Shown in pieces: positions 1 to 11,360 of a stretch of DNA of 64,000 nucleotides (position 1 is its first letter; every line of letters starts with the position of its first letter). The stretch comes from Portulaca oleracea. Its lineage: Eukaryota; Streptophyta; Magnoliopsida; Caryophyllales; Portulacaceae. Under the pieces are notes generated by a model. The model saw only the letters and a list, made by a program, of their open reading frames with translations. It ran no database searches and was not told the origin of the DNA. A program made the position numbers and the translations under genes. Location: contig CM055872.1 of the NCBI GenBank assembly GCA_029582165.1, positions 30,602,761 through 30,666,760 of the forward strand. Reading direction: 5' to 3'.

Positions 1-1745
1 CCAGCTCCATACACCATCCAGTGGCTCAATTCAGGCAAAGGTATCAAAGTTTCTACTAGGTGCCTTGTTGTTTCTTCTATTGGTCAGTCATACAAAGATG
101 AGGCATGGTGTGATGTCTTACCCATGGATGCATGTCATTTGCTTTAAGGTCGACCTTGGTTGTATGATAGATCAGTAAACCACTGTGGAAGAGCTAATAC
201 CTACACCCTGACCCTAAACTACAGAAAGATTGTCCTAACCCCCATGAAACCCTCACAATTAACTAAAAAAGCCAAAACCCTGTGTCTTGAACCTAGTCTT
301 GAGGTGCTTCTCTTATTTGATCATCATGAGTTTAGCACATAGAAAGACTTGATCCTTTTAGACCTTGAAGAACCCTCAGCACCACAAAATAACCACCCTT
401 TATCCCTACCTTTACTCCAGCAGTTTCAGCATGTATTTCCTGATGAAATGCCACCTGGTTTACCACCTAAAAGAGATATCCAGCACAAAACTGACTTAGT
501 GCCTGGATCAATGTTACCTAATAAGCCAACTTATAGGATGACACCAGCAGATGCCAATGAGATACAGAGGCAAGTGGATGAGTTATTGGAGAAGGGAATG
601 ATTAGGGAGAGCTTAAGTCCATGTGCAGTCCCAGCCTTGTTAGTGCCTAAGAAAGATGGAAGCCAAAGAATGTGTATTGATTGTAGGGCTATTAACAAGA
701 TCACTATCAAGTATAGGTACCCTATACCTAGACTTGAAGACATGTTGGATGAGTTACATGGGTCAGAAGTCTTTTCTAAGATTGATTTAAGGAGTGGATA
801 CTACCAGATAAGGATCTATGAGGGAGATGAGTGGAAAACAACATTTAAGACCAAGGGAGGTTTGTTTGAATGGTTGGTCATGCCTTTTGGCCTGACTAAT
901 GCCCCATCTACATTCATGAGACTCATGAATCAGGTCCTTAAGCCACTCATAGGCAAGAGTGTTATGGTATACTTTGATGATATTCTTTTCTATAGCAGGT
1001 CTGAGAAAGAGCATGTCAAGCATGTGCAGGAGGTTCTAACTATTCTGAGCAAGGAGGAGTTATTTGGGAATCTCAAGAAGTGTCACTTTTTTACATCCCA
1101 AGTGAACTTCTTGGGGTACATTGTTACAGCAGCAGGTATTCAGGTTGATGATGAGAAGATTCAAGCAATAAGGGAGTGGCCTGTGCCCACTTCTATTCAT
1201 CAAGTAGGGAGCTTCCATGGCCTAGCTTCATTTTACAGGAAATTTGTCAAGAATTTCAGCACCATTTTGGCACCAATGACTGAAGTGGTGAAAGGAAAAT
1301 CCTTTATTTGGACAACAGCAGCCTAGAAAGCCTTTGAAGAAGTCAAAGAAAGGCTCACTTCAGCACCATTCCTAGCACTACCTAGCTTCAGCAAAGTTTT
1401 TGAGGTAGAGTGTGATGCTTCAGGAGTTGGCATAGGAGCAGTATTAACACAAGAGGGCAAGCCAGTTGCCTATTTTAGTGAAAAGTTAAATGATGCCAAG
1501 AAGAAATACAACACCTATGATAAAGAGTTCTATGCCATCATCAGAGATCTTCAACACTGGAGGCACTATCTTATTGGAGCAGAGTTTATACTTCACAGTG
1601 ATCATAAGGCATTGAAGTTCATTCAAGGGCAGCACAAGCTCAACACCAGGCATGCTGCTTGGGTCGAGTATATGCAGCAGTTTCACTTCATGATCCACCA
1701 CAAATCAGGAGTGCTAAACAAAGGAGCAGATGCATTGAATAGAAG
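1..1745 (+). pseudogene. Ty3/gypsy pol pseudogene, protease tail to RNase H
   Basis: One continuous reading frame from base 1 encodes the end of a retropepsin region (LGRPW-like block, here LL*GRPWLYDR), the reverse transcriptase and RNase H. The RT shows the palm motif YFDDIL near 970-987 and the [12 protein letters not shown] block near 880-915. RNase H shows the expected acidic residues in CDASG (about 1410), YDKEF (about 1520) and HSDHK (about 1600). In-frame stops lie at 145-147 (TAA), 340-342 (TAG) and 1324-1326 (TAG), so it cannot make a full polyprotein. The 5' part (gag, protease core) lies outside the window. Family knowledge: RT/RNase H copies element RNA into DNA. The absence of a second RNase H separates it from the Tat element downstream. 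Confidence 0.93.
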
Positions 1746-3259
1746 GTACATGTTACTTCATTTGCTTGATTCTATAATTATTGGTTTTGAGCATTTGAAA
1801 GCTTCGAATCAGGAGGATGGAGACTTTAAGCAGGTGTACCAGAAGGGCCAGCAACAATCCCAGGGTCTGTACCATATAGACCAGGGGTATTTGTTCAAAG
1901 GAAGCATCTTGTGTGTCCCTAAGAGCAGCTTCAGGGAATTGTTGTTTTCAGAAGTCCATGGAGGGAGCTTAGCAGGGCATTTTGGAGTTGAGAAAACATT
2001 GTTGATGTTGAGAGAGCATTACAATTGGCCAAAGATGAGGAAGGATGAGAAGCATTTACTCAAGAGGTGCAATATCTGTCAGTTGGCAAAGTCTCATAGC
2101 TTACCTCAAGGCTTGTACACACCATTGCCAGTTCCCAGCAGCCCTTGGGAAGATGTCAGCCTTGATTTCATTATAGGTTTGCCAAGAACACAGAGAGGGA
2201 AGGATTCAATCATGGTTGTGGTTGATAGATTCTCAAAGATGGCACATTTCATCCCATGCCACACCACCTTTGATGCCACAAGAGTAGCTGAGTTATTCTT
2301 CCAAGAGATTGTCAGATTACATGGAATCCCAAAAACAATGGTGTCTGACAGGGATACCAAGTTTTTAAGCCATTTTTGGGTTACCTTATGGAAGAAATTG
2401 GGCACCCAACTCAAGTATAGCACCACTTGCCACCCACAGACAGATGGCCAGACAGAGGTTACTAACAGACAGATGGCCACCGCAGGATGGGATTCTCTAT
2501 TGCCCCATGCTGAGTTTGCTTACAACAAAGCACCATCCAAGGCTACAGGCTACTCTCCATTCCAAGTAGTCTATGGTAAAAATCCACTTTCCCCTTTGGA
2601 TTTAGTTCCACTAACTACTTCTGTCAAATTTAGTTTTGAAGCAGGTAAAAGAGTAGATCAAATTAAGGAGCTTCATCAGCAAGTGAAAGAGAAAATTTGC
2701 AAATATACTGAACAAGTGTCTACTTCAGCAAATAAGCATAGGAAGAAGGTGACTTTCCAGCCAGGAGATCTAGTTTGGATCAACCTCAGGCAGGACAAGT
2801 TCCCCAGCAAGAGAAAAGGCAAGCTACTAACAAGAGCAGATGGCCCCTTTGAAGTGCTTGAGAAAATTGGAGATAATGCCTACAGTGGACCTATCTGAGG
2901 AATATGGAGGCTCAGCAACATTCAATGTAGCAGATCTTCGACCATACTATCCAGCAGATGAAGACCTTCCAAGTTTGAGGACAAACTTTCCTCAACCTGG
3001 GGAGGATGATGGAGACCATCAAGGAGAACGATCAGCAGCAGCAGCTTCATCAGCAAATGAGACATCTGCTAGAGCTTCACCAGCAATTGCAGTAGCAGCA
3101 CAAGGAGGAAAGCCTTTCCAGCAGAAACAGCAGGCTTCCAAGCCCCAGCACAACCAGCAGACTTCTCAGCAGTTCCAACTCCCAACAAGAAGTTCTCAGC
3201 ATCTACAGCTGCCACCACACCACCAAAAACATCCATCCAGGCTTGCTCTACCATGGTAA
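1746..3259 (+). pseudogene. Ty3/gypsy integrase, C-terminal part of the same pol
   Basis: This continues the frame of the upstream RT/RNase H. It begins with the linker and a zinc-binding HHCC region (VEKTLLMLREHYNWPKM, then CNICQ), followed by the catalytic core with D (SLDFIIG, about 2160), D (VSDRDTKF, about 2345) and E (QTDGQTEVTN, about 2450). Directly after TEVTNR a block expected in the core is missing and the frame resumes at GWDSLLPHAEFAYN, so a small in-frame deletion lies near 2465-2490. At about 2885 the frame ends early. The tail (GGSATFNVADLRPYYPADED, then a Q/S/H-rich end) continues in another frame to 3259, a frameshift or short deletion. I see no chromodomain. The lineage is uncertain: a chromovirus-type tail (CRM or Reina-like) is possible. 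Confidence 0.9.
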
Positions 3260-3630
3260 AACAAGTACTGGCATCTATAGCCACTCAGCCCATCAACATT
3301 GGTCATCTAGACCAATTCTAGTTCCCAGCAACATCAGTCCAAACAGCTGACTTTCTCAATGTTGTATCTATTGATTGCGGAAGAACCAGCTAATGTTTCC
3401 TAGGAGTTTTTTGTTCCTTGTCATGCCCTTTTCAAGTCCAAGTCAAGTTCTAGCATGATCAAGCATGGCACAGTAAGATTCAGAAGACAGAACAGGCAAT
3501 CCCAGCAGGATTGTTTTATCAATTTTTCCAGAACCCCGACTCTGGGGCTATATGTTCTGATTTCTGTTCACAAGGGTTATTTTGGTCTTTCCAGCATGAT
3601 ATCAACCTGTTGAGATCAGTTCCAGCTTAG

Positions 3631-4130
3631 TGTTGGCGCGAGAATTACCACAGTAAGCTTATTTTTACCCCTTAGGAGAGGAAAGCCTCTCATTGGTCCA
3701 TTTTGCCACCCTTTTGGGCATTTGGTCCAATCAGAGCTTAGTCTAGTATTTCCCTTTTATTTTCTTACAATATGTACTCGAGATCATTAGGGAGTAATCA
3801 GTTGTATTTGTCTAAAGCTTTGTAGCTTAGGATAATCCAGGGAGATTAGGCAGAATGCTTATGCTTAAGCAGCTGCTAATCAAACAGTTAGTCTTCTTTA
3901 TATTCTAAAGTTTTCTATCAATGAAGGACATCTCAGTGTTCACTCAATAGTATTCTCGAGTGTCTTAGTACCTCTAAATGTTTGTGAGTGTCCTATAACT
4001 GTCAACCTTGGTTCAATTAGTTCCTGTTTCTAGAAATTGGCAAAATCCAGCAAGTGAAAGCTGAGCTTGATCATCCATGCTTTGGTTTATCTGTAGAGGC
4101 ATGTGTGTGAGAGTCCATTGCCCTTGATTG
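3631..4130 (+). repeat. Possible 3' LTR of the first gypsy element
   Basis: Non-coding sequence beginning TGTTGGCGCGAG about 370 bases after the integrase tail. It contains features usual for an LTR (AT-rich promoter-like stretch around 3750-3780, a leader-like region around 3890-3990). No second copy is in the window and no clear purine tract precedes it, so both borders are guesses. The 370 bases before it (3260-3630) show no coding signal. Confidence 0.35.
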
Positions 4131-4319
4131 CAGTTGTGGTGTGCTTGTATCACCTGTAAGCAAGCCTATCCTTTTAATCTGTTATTGGGTTGTCTTCTAT
4201 TCCATCTTGTTGCTTTCTAGCACCATCGTGATAGTAAACAGCGGGAGTTGTACCAATGCAGCTTCTAGCACCATTGTGAAGAAGCTAAACCTGGCCACCA
4301 AGAAGAAAGATTTCCGAGT

Positions 4320-4580
4320 AGAAGGAAAGGGAAATTGAAAACAAGAAGTGATGGTCCTTTTGAGGTCATTGAGAAGATTGGTGATAATGCTTATAAGTTG
4401 AAGCTAGATGATAATTTTGAGGGAAGTTGTACCTTCAATGTATGTGATCTCAAACCTTATTATCAAGAAGGTGAAGAGATTCCAAGTTTGAGGGCAAACT
4501 TTTCTCAAGAAGGGGTGAATGTTGCATATTCATATCATAAGCATCATGAAGAAGCTATTAAAGATCTTACAATTCTCTGA
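4320..4580 (+). pseudogene. Integrase C-terminal fragment of a second Ty3/gypsy copy
   Basis: An 81-residue reading frame (KTRSDGPFEVIEKIGDNAYK at its start, then CTFNVCDLKPYYQEGEEIPS) matches the last part of the integrase seen at 2830-3000, clearly related but diverged. It lacks everything upstream, so it is the 3' remnant of another gypsy element lying head to tail behind the first. Just upstream, the short phrase CTTCTAGCACCAT occurs twice (about 4216 and 4262). Confidence 0.8.
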
Positions 4581-5390
4581 AATGAGCTACAAGCTTCTAA
4601 TTCATATGGCATTAATGGTAGCTTTTGTGGAAGAGGCTTATTGAGCTACTTACAACAAGATCCATGAAGATTCATCTACATCAAAGTTGAAGAGCTTTGG
4701 AAGATCTACATCATGATTTTTGAATCTTTAAGTTTGGATGAGTATTGAGCTAGTTATCATCATTTTAATCTAGCTTATGTACACTTGTATCTTTGTGATG
4801 TCACTTTTGTATTGAATGATGTAAGCCTTAAGAGGCCTCATTCTTGAATTGAACACGCCTAAGAGAGGTCTCAACTAGTTTAAAAAGACCCCTTAAGGTG
4901 CCTTGTAAAGACAATCTATTGAATCATAATAAACACACAAAATTCTCTCTAAAGTTGTCATGCTTTAGTTTCTCTCTAGCATTTTAGCTAGATTTCGAAT
5001 TCCTTGAGGGGTTTTCGATCAAATCTTCTCTTCTATTCGAAGAGGGAGCAATCTTGGATGGTGAAAAGGAGGAGTTGGATATCAAATTGATTGTGGTGCG
5101 TCTATATCAATCAAGGAGGTTTCCATTGCCAAATCTATCTTGTTTCCTACATCAAATCGTTTGGTTCTACTTTGAGTTGGTATGTTTTGCTTAATCTTTT
5201 TGTTTCTCTTGATTGTCATTCATGTCATAATCATTAGAACTCTCGTTCAAGCCTTTAGTGTTCATTCCTTTCAATCTAAATCAATCTGTTCATTCGTTTG
5301 TTTGAGAAATCAACAATTGCAAGTTCTTACTTGTGAAAGATCCTTTTTCATTTCGTGTGTAATGGGTTAGTTTTGATTTATTATGCATCA
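4581..5390. other. Non-coding 3' region behind the gypsy fragment
   Basis: AT-rich sequence without a convincing reading frame. It probably holds the 3' untranslated and LTR-like part of the second gypsy fragment (around 4740-5180 it resembles LTR R/U5 sequence), but no repeat partner is present to prove it. It ends abruptly at the truncated Tat LTR. Confidence 0.4.
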
Positions 5391-5763
5391 AAAATGGCCA
5401 TAAATTATTAAAACCTAGGAGGGTTTTAATAATTTCCACCAATTATCTCATTGGGCCTGGAAGCAAGAGAACTGGCCCGGGCTTTGACAAATTCTGAAGG
5501 TTCGCTTGCTTCTTGGGCCCTTGTTTGTCAATTGGGCTGAAATTAAATTATTTGAGATTATTTTGTGTAATTTCCGGATAATTTTAATAGTATAAAACGA
5601 GTTTGTAAATGAATAAAGTTTTATCACCCCGAAAATGAATTTCGAAAATAAAAAATATCCTTATTTAAGGATTAAGAAACCTTAGTCGGCTCCCGATCAC
5701 AAATGTAGCGCATCCGAGGAAAACATTTCCCCCGAACGAGAAGGAATTTTTCCGAGTCCTACA
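5391..5763 (+). repeat. Truncated 5' LTR of the Tat element
   Basis: From AAAATGGCCATAAATTATT to TCCGAGTCCTACA this stretch is nearly the same as the last 390 bases of the 3' LTR (25,456-25,846). The first three quarters of the LTR, including its promoter, are missing. It contains one complete palindrome (5402-5435). The second palindrome of the 3' copy has lost its left arm here (around 5475-5500). Confidence 0.88.
5402..5435. repeat. LTR hairpin, 14 bp perfect arms
   Basis: Arms AAATTATTAAAACC (5402-5415) and GGTTTTAATAATTT (5422-5435) flank a 6-base loop. The copy in the 3' LTR is at 25,467-25,500 with a different loop but identical arms. It is one of a family of hairpins in the non-coding parts of this element (see findings). 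Confidence 0.85.
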
Positions 5764-5766
5764 TAT

Positions 5767-5784
5767 TGGCGACTCCACTGGGGA
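5767..5784 (+). other. Primer binding site (tRNA-Arg type)
   Basis: TGGCGACTCCACTGGGGA starts three bases after the LTR end (CCTACA). Ogre-type elements are known to prime from tRNA-Arg with a site of this kind. The inverted Tat copy has a closely similar site at 29,061-29,080. Confidence 0.82.
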
Positions 5785-7043
5785 CTTAAACGTTAAAAAG
5801 TGGGTAAAACATGAAAAATCAAATTGATTTGAAAGTGTAAAAGGGAGGAGTTAATTTATTTCGCGCTTTTATTTTTCTTTTAGGCATCCCTTGCATACCG
5901 GGCCACTAATTGGGTCTTTTGACACGTTAGCACAAAGGCGACGGTTTAAGTTACCTAGGATTTCCCTTGAGAGCGGGAGACCACTACTATGGGGATGAAC
6001 TCTACATCTCTAAGCATTTGGTCGCTCCTCTCCCAATGTCACACTCCGAGAGCTTCCTTGAAGTTCTTTGAGAAATACCTTAACTGTTTAGCTTATGGTA
6101 TGCAGAACCGGGGCGAAGGCATGCGGTACGTTATATACCCAACCAAAAAAGTCCATGAATTTAGAGCCTTGGTTTAGGATACCCTTCCATGTGTATGCTA
6201 TATGCTATATGTATCCCTCCCCTTTTCTTGTCTTTTGTAAAGAGTCAACCATAGTTTTGAGGTTTTGTTCTAGTCCATATAAAATTCTTCGGGTTGAGAA
6301 AATGATTATTTATTAATTAATATAATTAACTCAAAGACATTATGGTTAGCCCAAGTGGAAGGGTCCATTAATGTTTGAAAGTTGATTATATTAATTAATA
6401 AATAAAAATTGACCCACCTTTGATGATATTATATGGCCCTTTATGAAATTCTCTTAACAAAGGTCCAAAATTAATTAAAAGTCTAACAAAGGTTAATCGA
6501 TAGCGTCTTAGACTGCATAATAGTCACTAGGCTTGAGTAAATCAATTTATCGGTTTAATTAATTAGTCCATCATATTTATGGTCGGCCCGTTGTTAGGCC
6601 CAACCATATTGGATTTGTCAATTAAAACCTATAGGTTAATTATGGTCGCTTATTGTTGACTTTATCCAGTCTTTTACAATATCCATTTTCCCCGAGTTAA
6701 AAAGGAGGATTATAAAAGGTAAAAACAAAAAAAATGGGTCATCGGTCTTGTTGAACATTATTCTAGTCCACATAATATCCAATAAGGTTTGAGCTGTCTG
6801 AGTTGTTGGGCCAAGTTACGGATTCTCCTTAAAACGGTCCGCCTGTGGATTGGGCCCATCCGAATTGAAAAACACTGACTAAAGCCTGTCAACTTATTAC
6901 CCACTCGCTATGTTGACTTTATTCGGCCCTTTCTAATGTTCCATTTTTAAGTCCATATGGAGTTAGGCCATGCACTCCCAAAAAGTGGGTGAGTCCGCTG
7001 TGTCAGCATACATGTGTCAAGGATCATATAGGTCATCTAGGTC
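5785..7043 (+). other. Long leader of the Tat element
   Basis: About 1.26 kb without a sustained reading frame between primer site and gag. The same sequence, diverged, occurs inverted at 27,838-29,060, which shows it belongs to the element. A good splice acceptor (TTTCCATGCAG) ends at about 7110, so gag may be reached by splicing, as is known for some Ogre elements. That is inference. Confidence 0.65.
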
Positions 7044-8468
7044 ATGCATGCATCGGGTAGAACGTGTCTGAGAACGTCATTGAGTGTCCTAACTTTGAAT
7101 TTCCATGCAGGCATCATTGGTGATCGACTCCGAGCCCGCATTCGAGATCCACGAACAGGCCGTTGGGTTCCAAACCCTCGCTACGATCCGTCTACAACCA
7201 GTGACAACATCATGTCTGGAGAGCAATTCCAAGAGATCCCAGTCCAGAGCACTGAAGCCAACATTACGAAGCATTTGGATGAACTCTACACCAAAATGCA
7301 AGGTCTGGTATTTGCCAATACTTTAGAGCAAGAGCAGAAAGTGGGCAAGAGGCTAAATGAGCAGCAACAAGTGATGGATGGCATACTGCAGGCCATTACT
7401 AAGATCAATACCAAACTGGGGTTGAATGGTGAGGAAGACGATGAAGAAATACAGGGATATGAGTCTGAGCCGGAAATCATCAAGACATCTTCAGATTCCG
7501 GAGAAATTGGGATATCCAAAACCAAGGTCGATACTCCCGAGGCATCTAAACTCATGAAATATCCTGCTGTTAAGGCCCTCGAACAAAAATTAGAAAGCCT
7601 TACCAAAGCAATGACCACTGTACCGGCCTTTGCTGTCAAATATTTGGAAGTCCCATTATCTGTTCAGCCAATTCTGAAGGTTGTTGATAAAGTTGAGGTA
7701 CCAAACATTAGGTTCAAACCCTCTCAGAACCCTGTTCATCACGTCGAAAAGTTCATGAGGCTAGCACCACTAAACCGAATTGACGCCAACTTATACTCTA
7801 CTGTTTTCCCATCCACTCTAAATGGCGAAGCCAAGGTGTGGTATCATGCTTTACCACCTCGAACTAAGGCTGATTGGAATGAACTGTTCAAAGCTTTCAT
7901 CAATCACTACAATCGCATCCAGAGGAAGCAGATTACGGTAGATGACTTTACCACCATGAAGCAACGCGGTGACGAATCATTCTTGGATTATTTTGAGCGA
8001 TGGCACACCAAGCTGTCTCACATCAATGAGGCAATTCCTCTTCGCCTACAGTTGTCTACTTTCAAGCAAGGGCTAAAAAGCAGTTTAAACAAGCACTTGG
8101 GATACCACGTCATCAAAGACTTTGACTACTTGAAGGACATCTGTGTCCAACTAGAGGCGATGCATAATGATAAGAGTACTTCGCCTGGATGGAAGGGGTC
8201 TAGTTCCAACAGGAGGGCCACTAGTGCGTCTAGGCACCCTCCTAAGATCATGGAAACTAACTCTATCCAGCGCAAGGGGACTTTCATACCAAAGTACGAG
8301 ACTTACACACCATTGGATGTCTCTTACTCACAAGCTCTTGATCGATTGGTCAAGAAGGGTTTTTTGGTCCTACCTTTTCCAAGGGAAGAATCAGCCACAA
8401 AAGGAAAGAATTTGGATAAATTCTGCCGGTACCATCGTTGCCGAGGACACGATACTGAGAAATGCTAG
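7044..8468 (+). pseudogene. Tat-lineage gag
   Basis: A 474-codon frame. The start is uncertain: a start at MSGEQFQ (about 7213) or splicing into about 7111 is equally possible. The N-terminal half is acidic and probably coiled (LEQEQKVGKRLNEQQQVMDG). The central part (about residues 225-350) is a retrotransposon gag domain with AKVWYHALPP, DWNELFKAFINHY and DESFLDYFERW. It ends in the compact zinc-binding motif CRYHRCRGHDTEKC seen in Tat/Athila gags. A TAG immediately after this Cys stops the frame. Readable gag-like sequence continues in frame to about 8660 (SLKNKIEDMI onward), so the stop is a mutation, not the natural end. Gag forms the particle that packages element RNA. Confidence 0.9.
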
Positions 8469-8739
8469 TCTCTCAAGAACAAAATAGAGGACATGATAAG
8501 GGATGGGACACTGCCCATGCCAAAAGCTGCTCAAAAGCCTAACAATCAAAATAACCCTATGCCCGAGCATACCAATGCCATCTTTCATGGAGTCTGTAGC
8601 TTTGATCCTTCCACTTTGATTGTTGAAACAGGTCAACCTATCACCCAAAGTACTCGACCTTCATGAAGACCTCTTCATTCATGGTATTTGGGATAGTGAT
8701 GATGACGAGGAGCAACATGAATACTCTAACACATAATGG

Positions 8740-9648
8740 ATGGAGCCAGACGAGCCAACATCAGATGATGTAGCATTTCTCACTCAATCAGGCCGCCATA
8801 ACAACAGGAACACCACCACTCCAGTGGCTGTTTCTAGTCCTACACCAATGGTTACCAACGACAATCATGTCCCGCCTGAAGATCCTCTCCTTACACAACT
8901 CAAGAAGACCAAGGCTGAAGTTACCATCTGGCAATTGATTTGTACCTCACAGGCACACAGACAGAAGATGATGGATGCTCTTACTGCACTAACAGTATCT
9001 CCCACGACAACTCCTGAATCTTTAGTCGCCAATGTGACTACTCAGCAAGAGGCTATCACCTTTGGAATTGAAGATCTGCCTCAAGGAGGGGCTTCACACA
9101 ATAAAGCACTATACCTCACAGTGCAATGTTCCAACAAGACAATCCCTCTAGTTTTGGTCGACAATGGCTCAGCTGTGAATGTGTGCCCTTGGAAGACGAC
9201 ACAGAAATTAGGAGTCCAACAATAACATTTAGCTCAAAATGGTGTGCAGCTTAGGGCTTATGACAATTCTCCTCGAAAGTCGGTTGGGTCCATAATATTT
9301 CCCATCACTACAGGCAGCATTACTCGGAATGTGGAGTTCGTGGTGCTAGACATTCCAGCCTCCTTTAATCTGTTGCTAGGGAGGTCATGGCTTCATGAAT
9401 GCAATGCCATAGCATCTACCTTACACCAGAAGGTGAAGATGTTGGTCCAAGGACAAGTCATCACCATCTCGGGAGAATCCATCAATGCTGTCTTCACTCC
9501 CAAGCAAGCAACCTTTGAGGTAGAACATAGTTCTATGGATGAAGAACTTCACAACTTTGAGCTTGTGGCAACTTTGAGCCAGGATGAAGCTTCCTTTGAC
9601 TTCGATCCCTACTCAAACCCTAAAGTGCATGCAATACTCAAGAAATAA
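8740..9648 (+). pseudogene. Retropepsin-like protease region of the Tat element
   Basis: Two frames separated by a TAA (9223-9225) form one region. The first ends with VLVDNGSAVNVCPWKTTQKLGV, where DNGS stands at the place of the DT/SG active site. This DNGS form is common in Tat proteases. The second carries FVVLDIPASFNLLLGRSWLHE, the flap-to-ILG end of the protease fold. The protease would cut the gag-pol polyprotein. The upstream part (8740-9050) is a linker rich in T, S and P. The frame is closed by TAA at 9646-9648. Confidence 0.8.
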
Positions 9649-10347
9649 GGACACTTCCCTGGAATGCCGCTAGGAAGGAACCCGAAAAACAAGATTCCTC
9701 CCGTGTTCAAGACATTTAAACAGAAGAGAAGATTTGGCTTAGGGTACAAGCCAACTGAAAAGGAAATTACGCTCGCTAAGGTAGCTATGGCTGAACAAAA
9801 GAGGATGGACAATCCACCTACCTTGTTCCAAATGAAGCCCTATCCACTCACTCTGAATGGGCAGTTCGTTAGGGAAGGTGATGACTTCCCTTACTATGGA
9901 TTCCGTGAACCGTACTACTTGAAGAACAAGGGAGTTCAAGTTGCTGGGTTAGAAGTTTTCAATGACTGTACCATTAATATGGCTACTGTTTTTATCCCTG
10001 CTCGGGACAAACTTGCTGGGAGCAACATATTTGGCATGCTTTTCGAAGTAGAAGTCTATGTCGATGACATTATCGTTAAATCTAAGACAAGGGAGGGTCA
10101 TATTCCTAACCTCCGCAAGTTCTTTCTGCGACTTTGCAAATACAAGATGCGGCTCAACCCAGCAAAGTGTACCTTCGGTGTCACCTCTGGGAAGCTACTA
10201 GGCTATGTGGTCAGCTAACGGGGCATTGAAGTTGATCCTTCAAAGATCAAGGCTATCCAACAATTACAACCACCTAAGACACAAAAGGAGATAAGAGGTT
10301 TCTTGGGCTGAATCAAGCATATCAGCTGGTTTATCTCAAAGCTCACC
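9649..10347 (+). pseudogene. Reverse transcriptase with its core deleted
   Basis: The frame runs from the protease-RT linker (FKQKRRFGLGYKPTEKEITL, about 9720) to MLFEVEVYVDDIIVKSKT and the thumb. The catalytic YVDDI motif is present at about 10,057-10,071. The fingers and first palm segments that should precede it are absent: linker sequence at about 10,010-10,035 joins directly to the region just before YVDD. The deletion removes on the order of 200 residues, including the first catalytic Asp. A TAA at 10,216-10,218 and a further stop near 10,310 lie in the thumb. This RT is certainly inactive. Confidence 0.85.
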
Positions 10348-11360
10348 ATGACTTGTGAACCTTTGTTCAAGAAGCTAAAGAGAGGAAGCAAGGTAGAATG
10401 GGACGACCACTGTCAAGCTGCTTTTGAGAAGATCAAGGAATATTTGCAACACCCTCTTGTTCTCATGCCACCAGTACCAGATGAGCCTATACTCCTTTAC
10501 CTTACAGTGACTAGCTCAGCAATGGGGGCTATGCTAGCTCAAAAGGTAAAAGGTCAAGAGAGCGCCATCTACTACTTGAGCAAGAAATTCCTTGACTACG
10601 AAAGTCGATATGCAGACATAGAGAAAATGGCCCTCGCATTAGTATGGGCCACCAAGAAGTTAAGGCACTACATGCTCTCACACACAGTGTATGTAATCGC
10701 TGAGAACAATCCCATAAAATTCATCATGGAGCAACCAGCCATCAACAACCGCATTGCTCGATGGGTAGTCATGCTTTCTGAGTTCAATCTTCAATACTTA
10801 CCTCAGAAATCAATTAAAGGGCGGGTTGTTTCAGACTTTTTGGCTGCTTCACCATCACAGGAACCTCCACGCACTCACTTGGAATTCCCAGACGAAGACG
10901 TGTTCTTAACTGTTGAAGTTACTTGGGAGATGTATTTTGATGGAGCTTCGAATCAAATGGGTTGTGGAATAGGAGTACTGTTAATATCTCCAGAAGGTGC
11001 ACATGTCCCTGTATCTGTAAAATTGGATTTTGATGCCACTAATAATGCAGCGAAGTATGAAGCATGCATCAAAGGCCTACAAGCTGCCTTGGCTTTAGGA
11101 GTACGCCACATAAATGTCTTTGGAGACTCTAGCCTCATCATTAACCAGGCTAAGAACACATGGAAAGTTCGAAGTGAATGCCTTTTAGCTTATCAGCAGA
11201 AGCTTTTGGGGTTGGCTGACCAATTTGAGAAGATCAATTTCCAATACCTTTCTAGGGATCACAACGAACTGGCCGATGCTCTTGCTAAATTATCCTCAAT
11301 GGTATCCATCCCATCAGGCACGCTCCAGCTACCAGTAATTGTAGAGCGACAGTCGGAACC
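10348..11360 (+). pseudogene. Two RNase H domains of the Tat element
   Basis: The first domain (10,348-10,850) is the ordinary retroelement RNase H (AIYYLSKKFLDYESRYADIEK, then a LRHYMLSHTVYVIAE block). Where catalytic Asp is usual I read T/S (LTVTSSAMGAML) and N (AENNPIKF), so it is probably a non-catalytic tether. The second (about 10,915-11,300) is the archaeal-type RNase H known only from the Tat lineage among plant gypsy elements, with D in MYFDGASNQMG, E in AAKYEACIKGL, D in VFGDSSLIINQ and D in NELADALAKL all present. Dual RNase H is the strongest lineage mark in this window. The domain degrades the RNA strand during cDNA synthesis. Confidence 0.9.
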
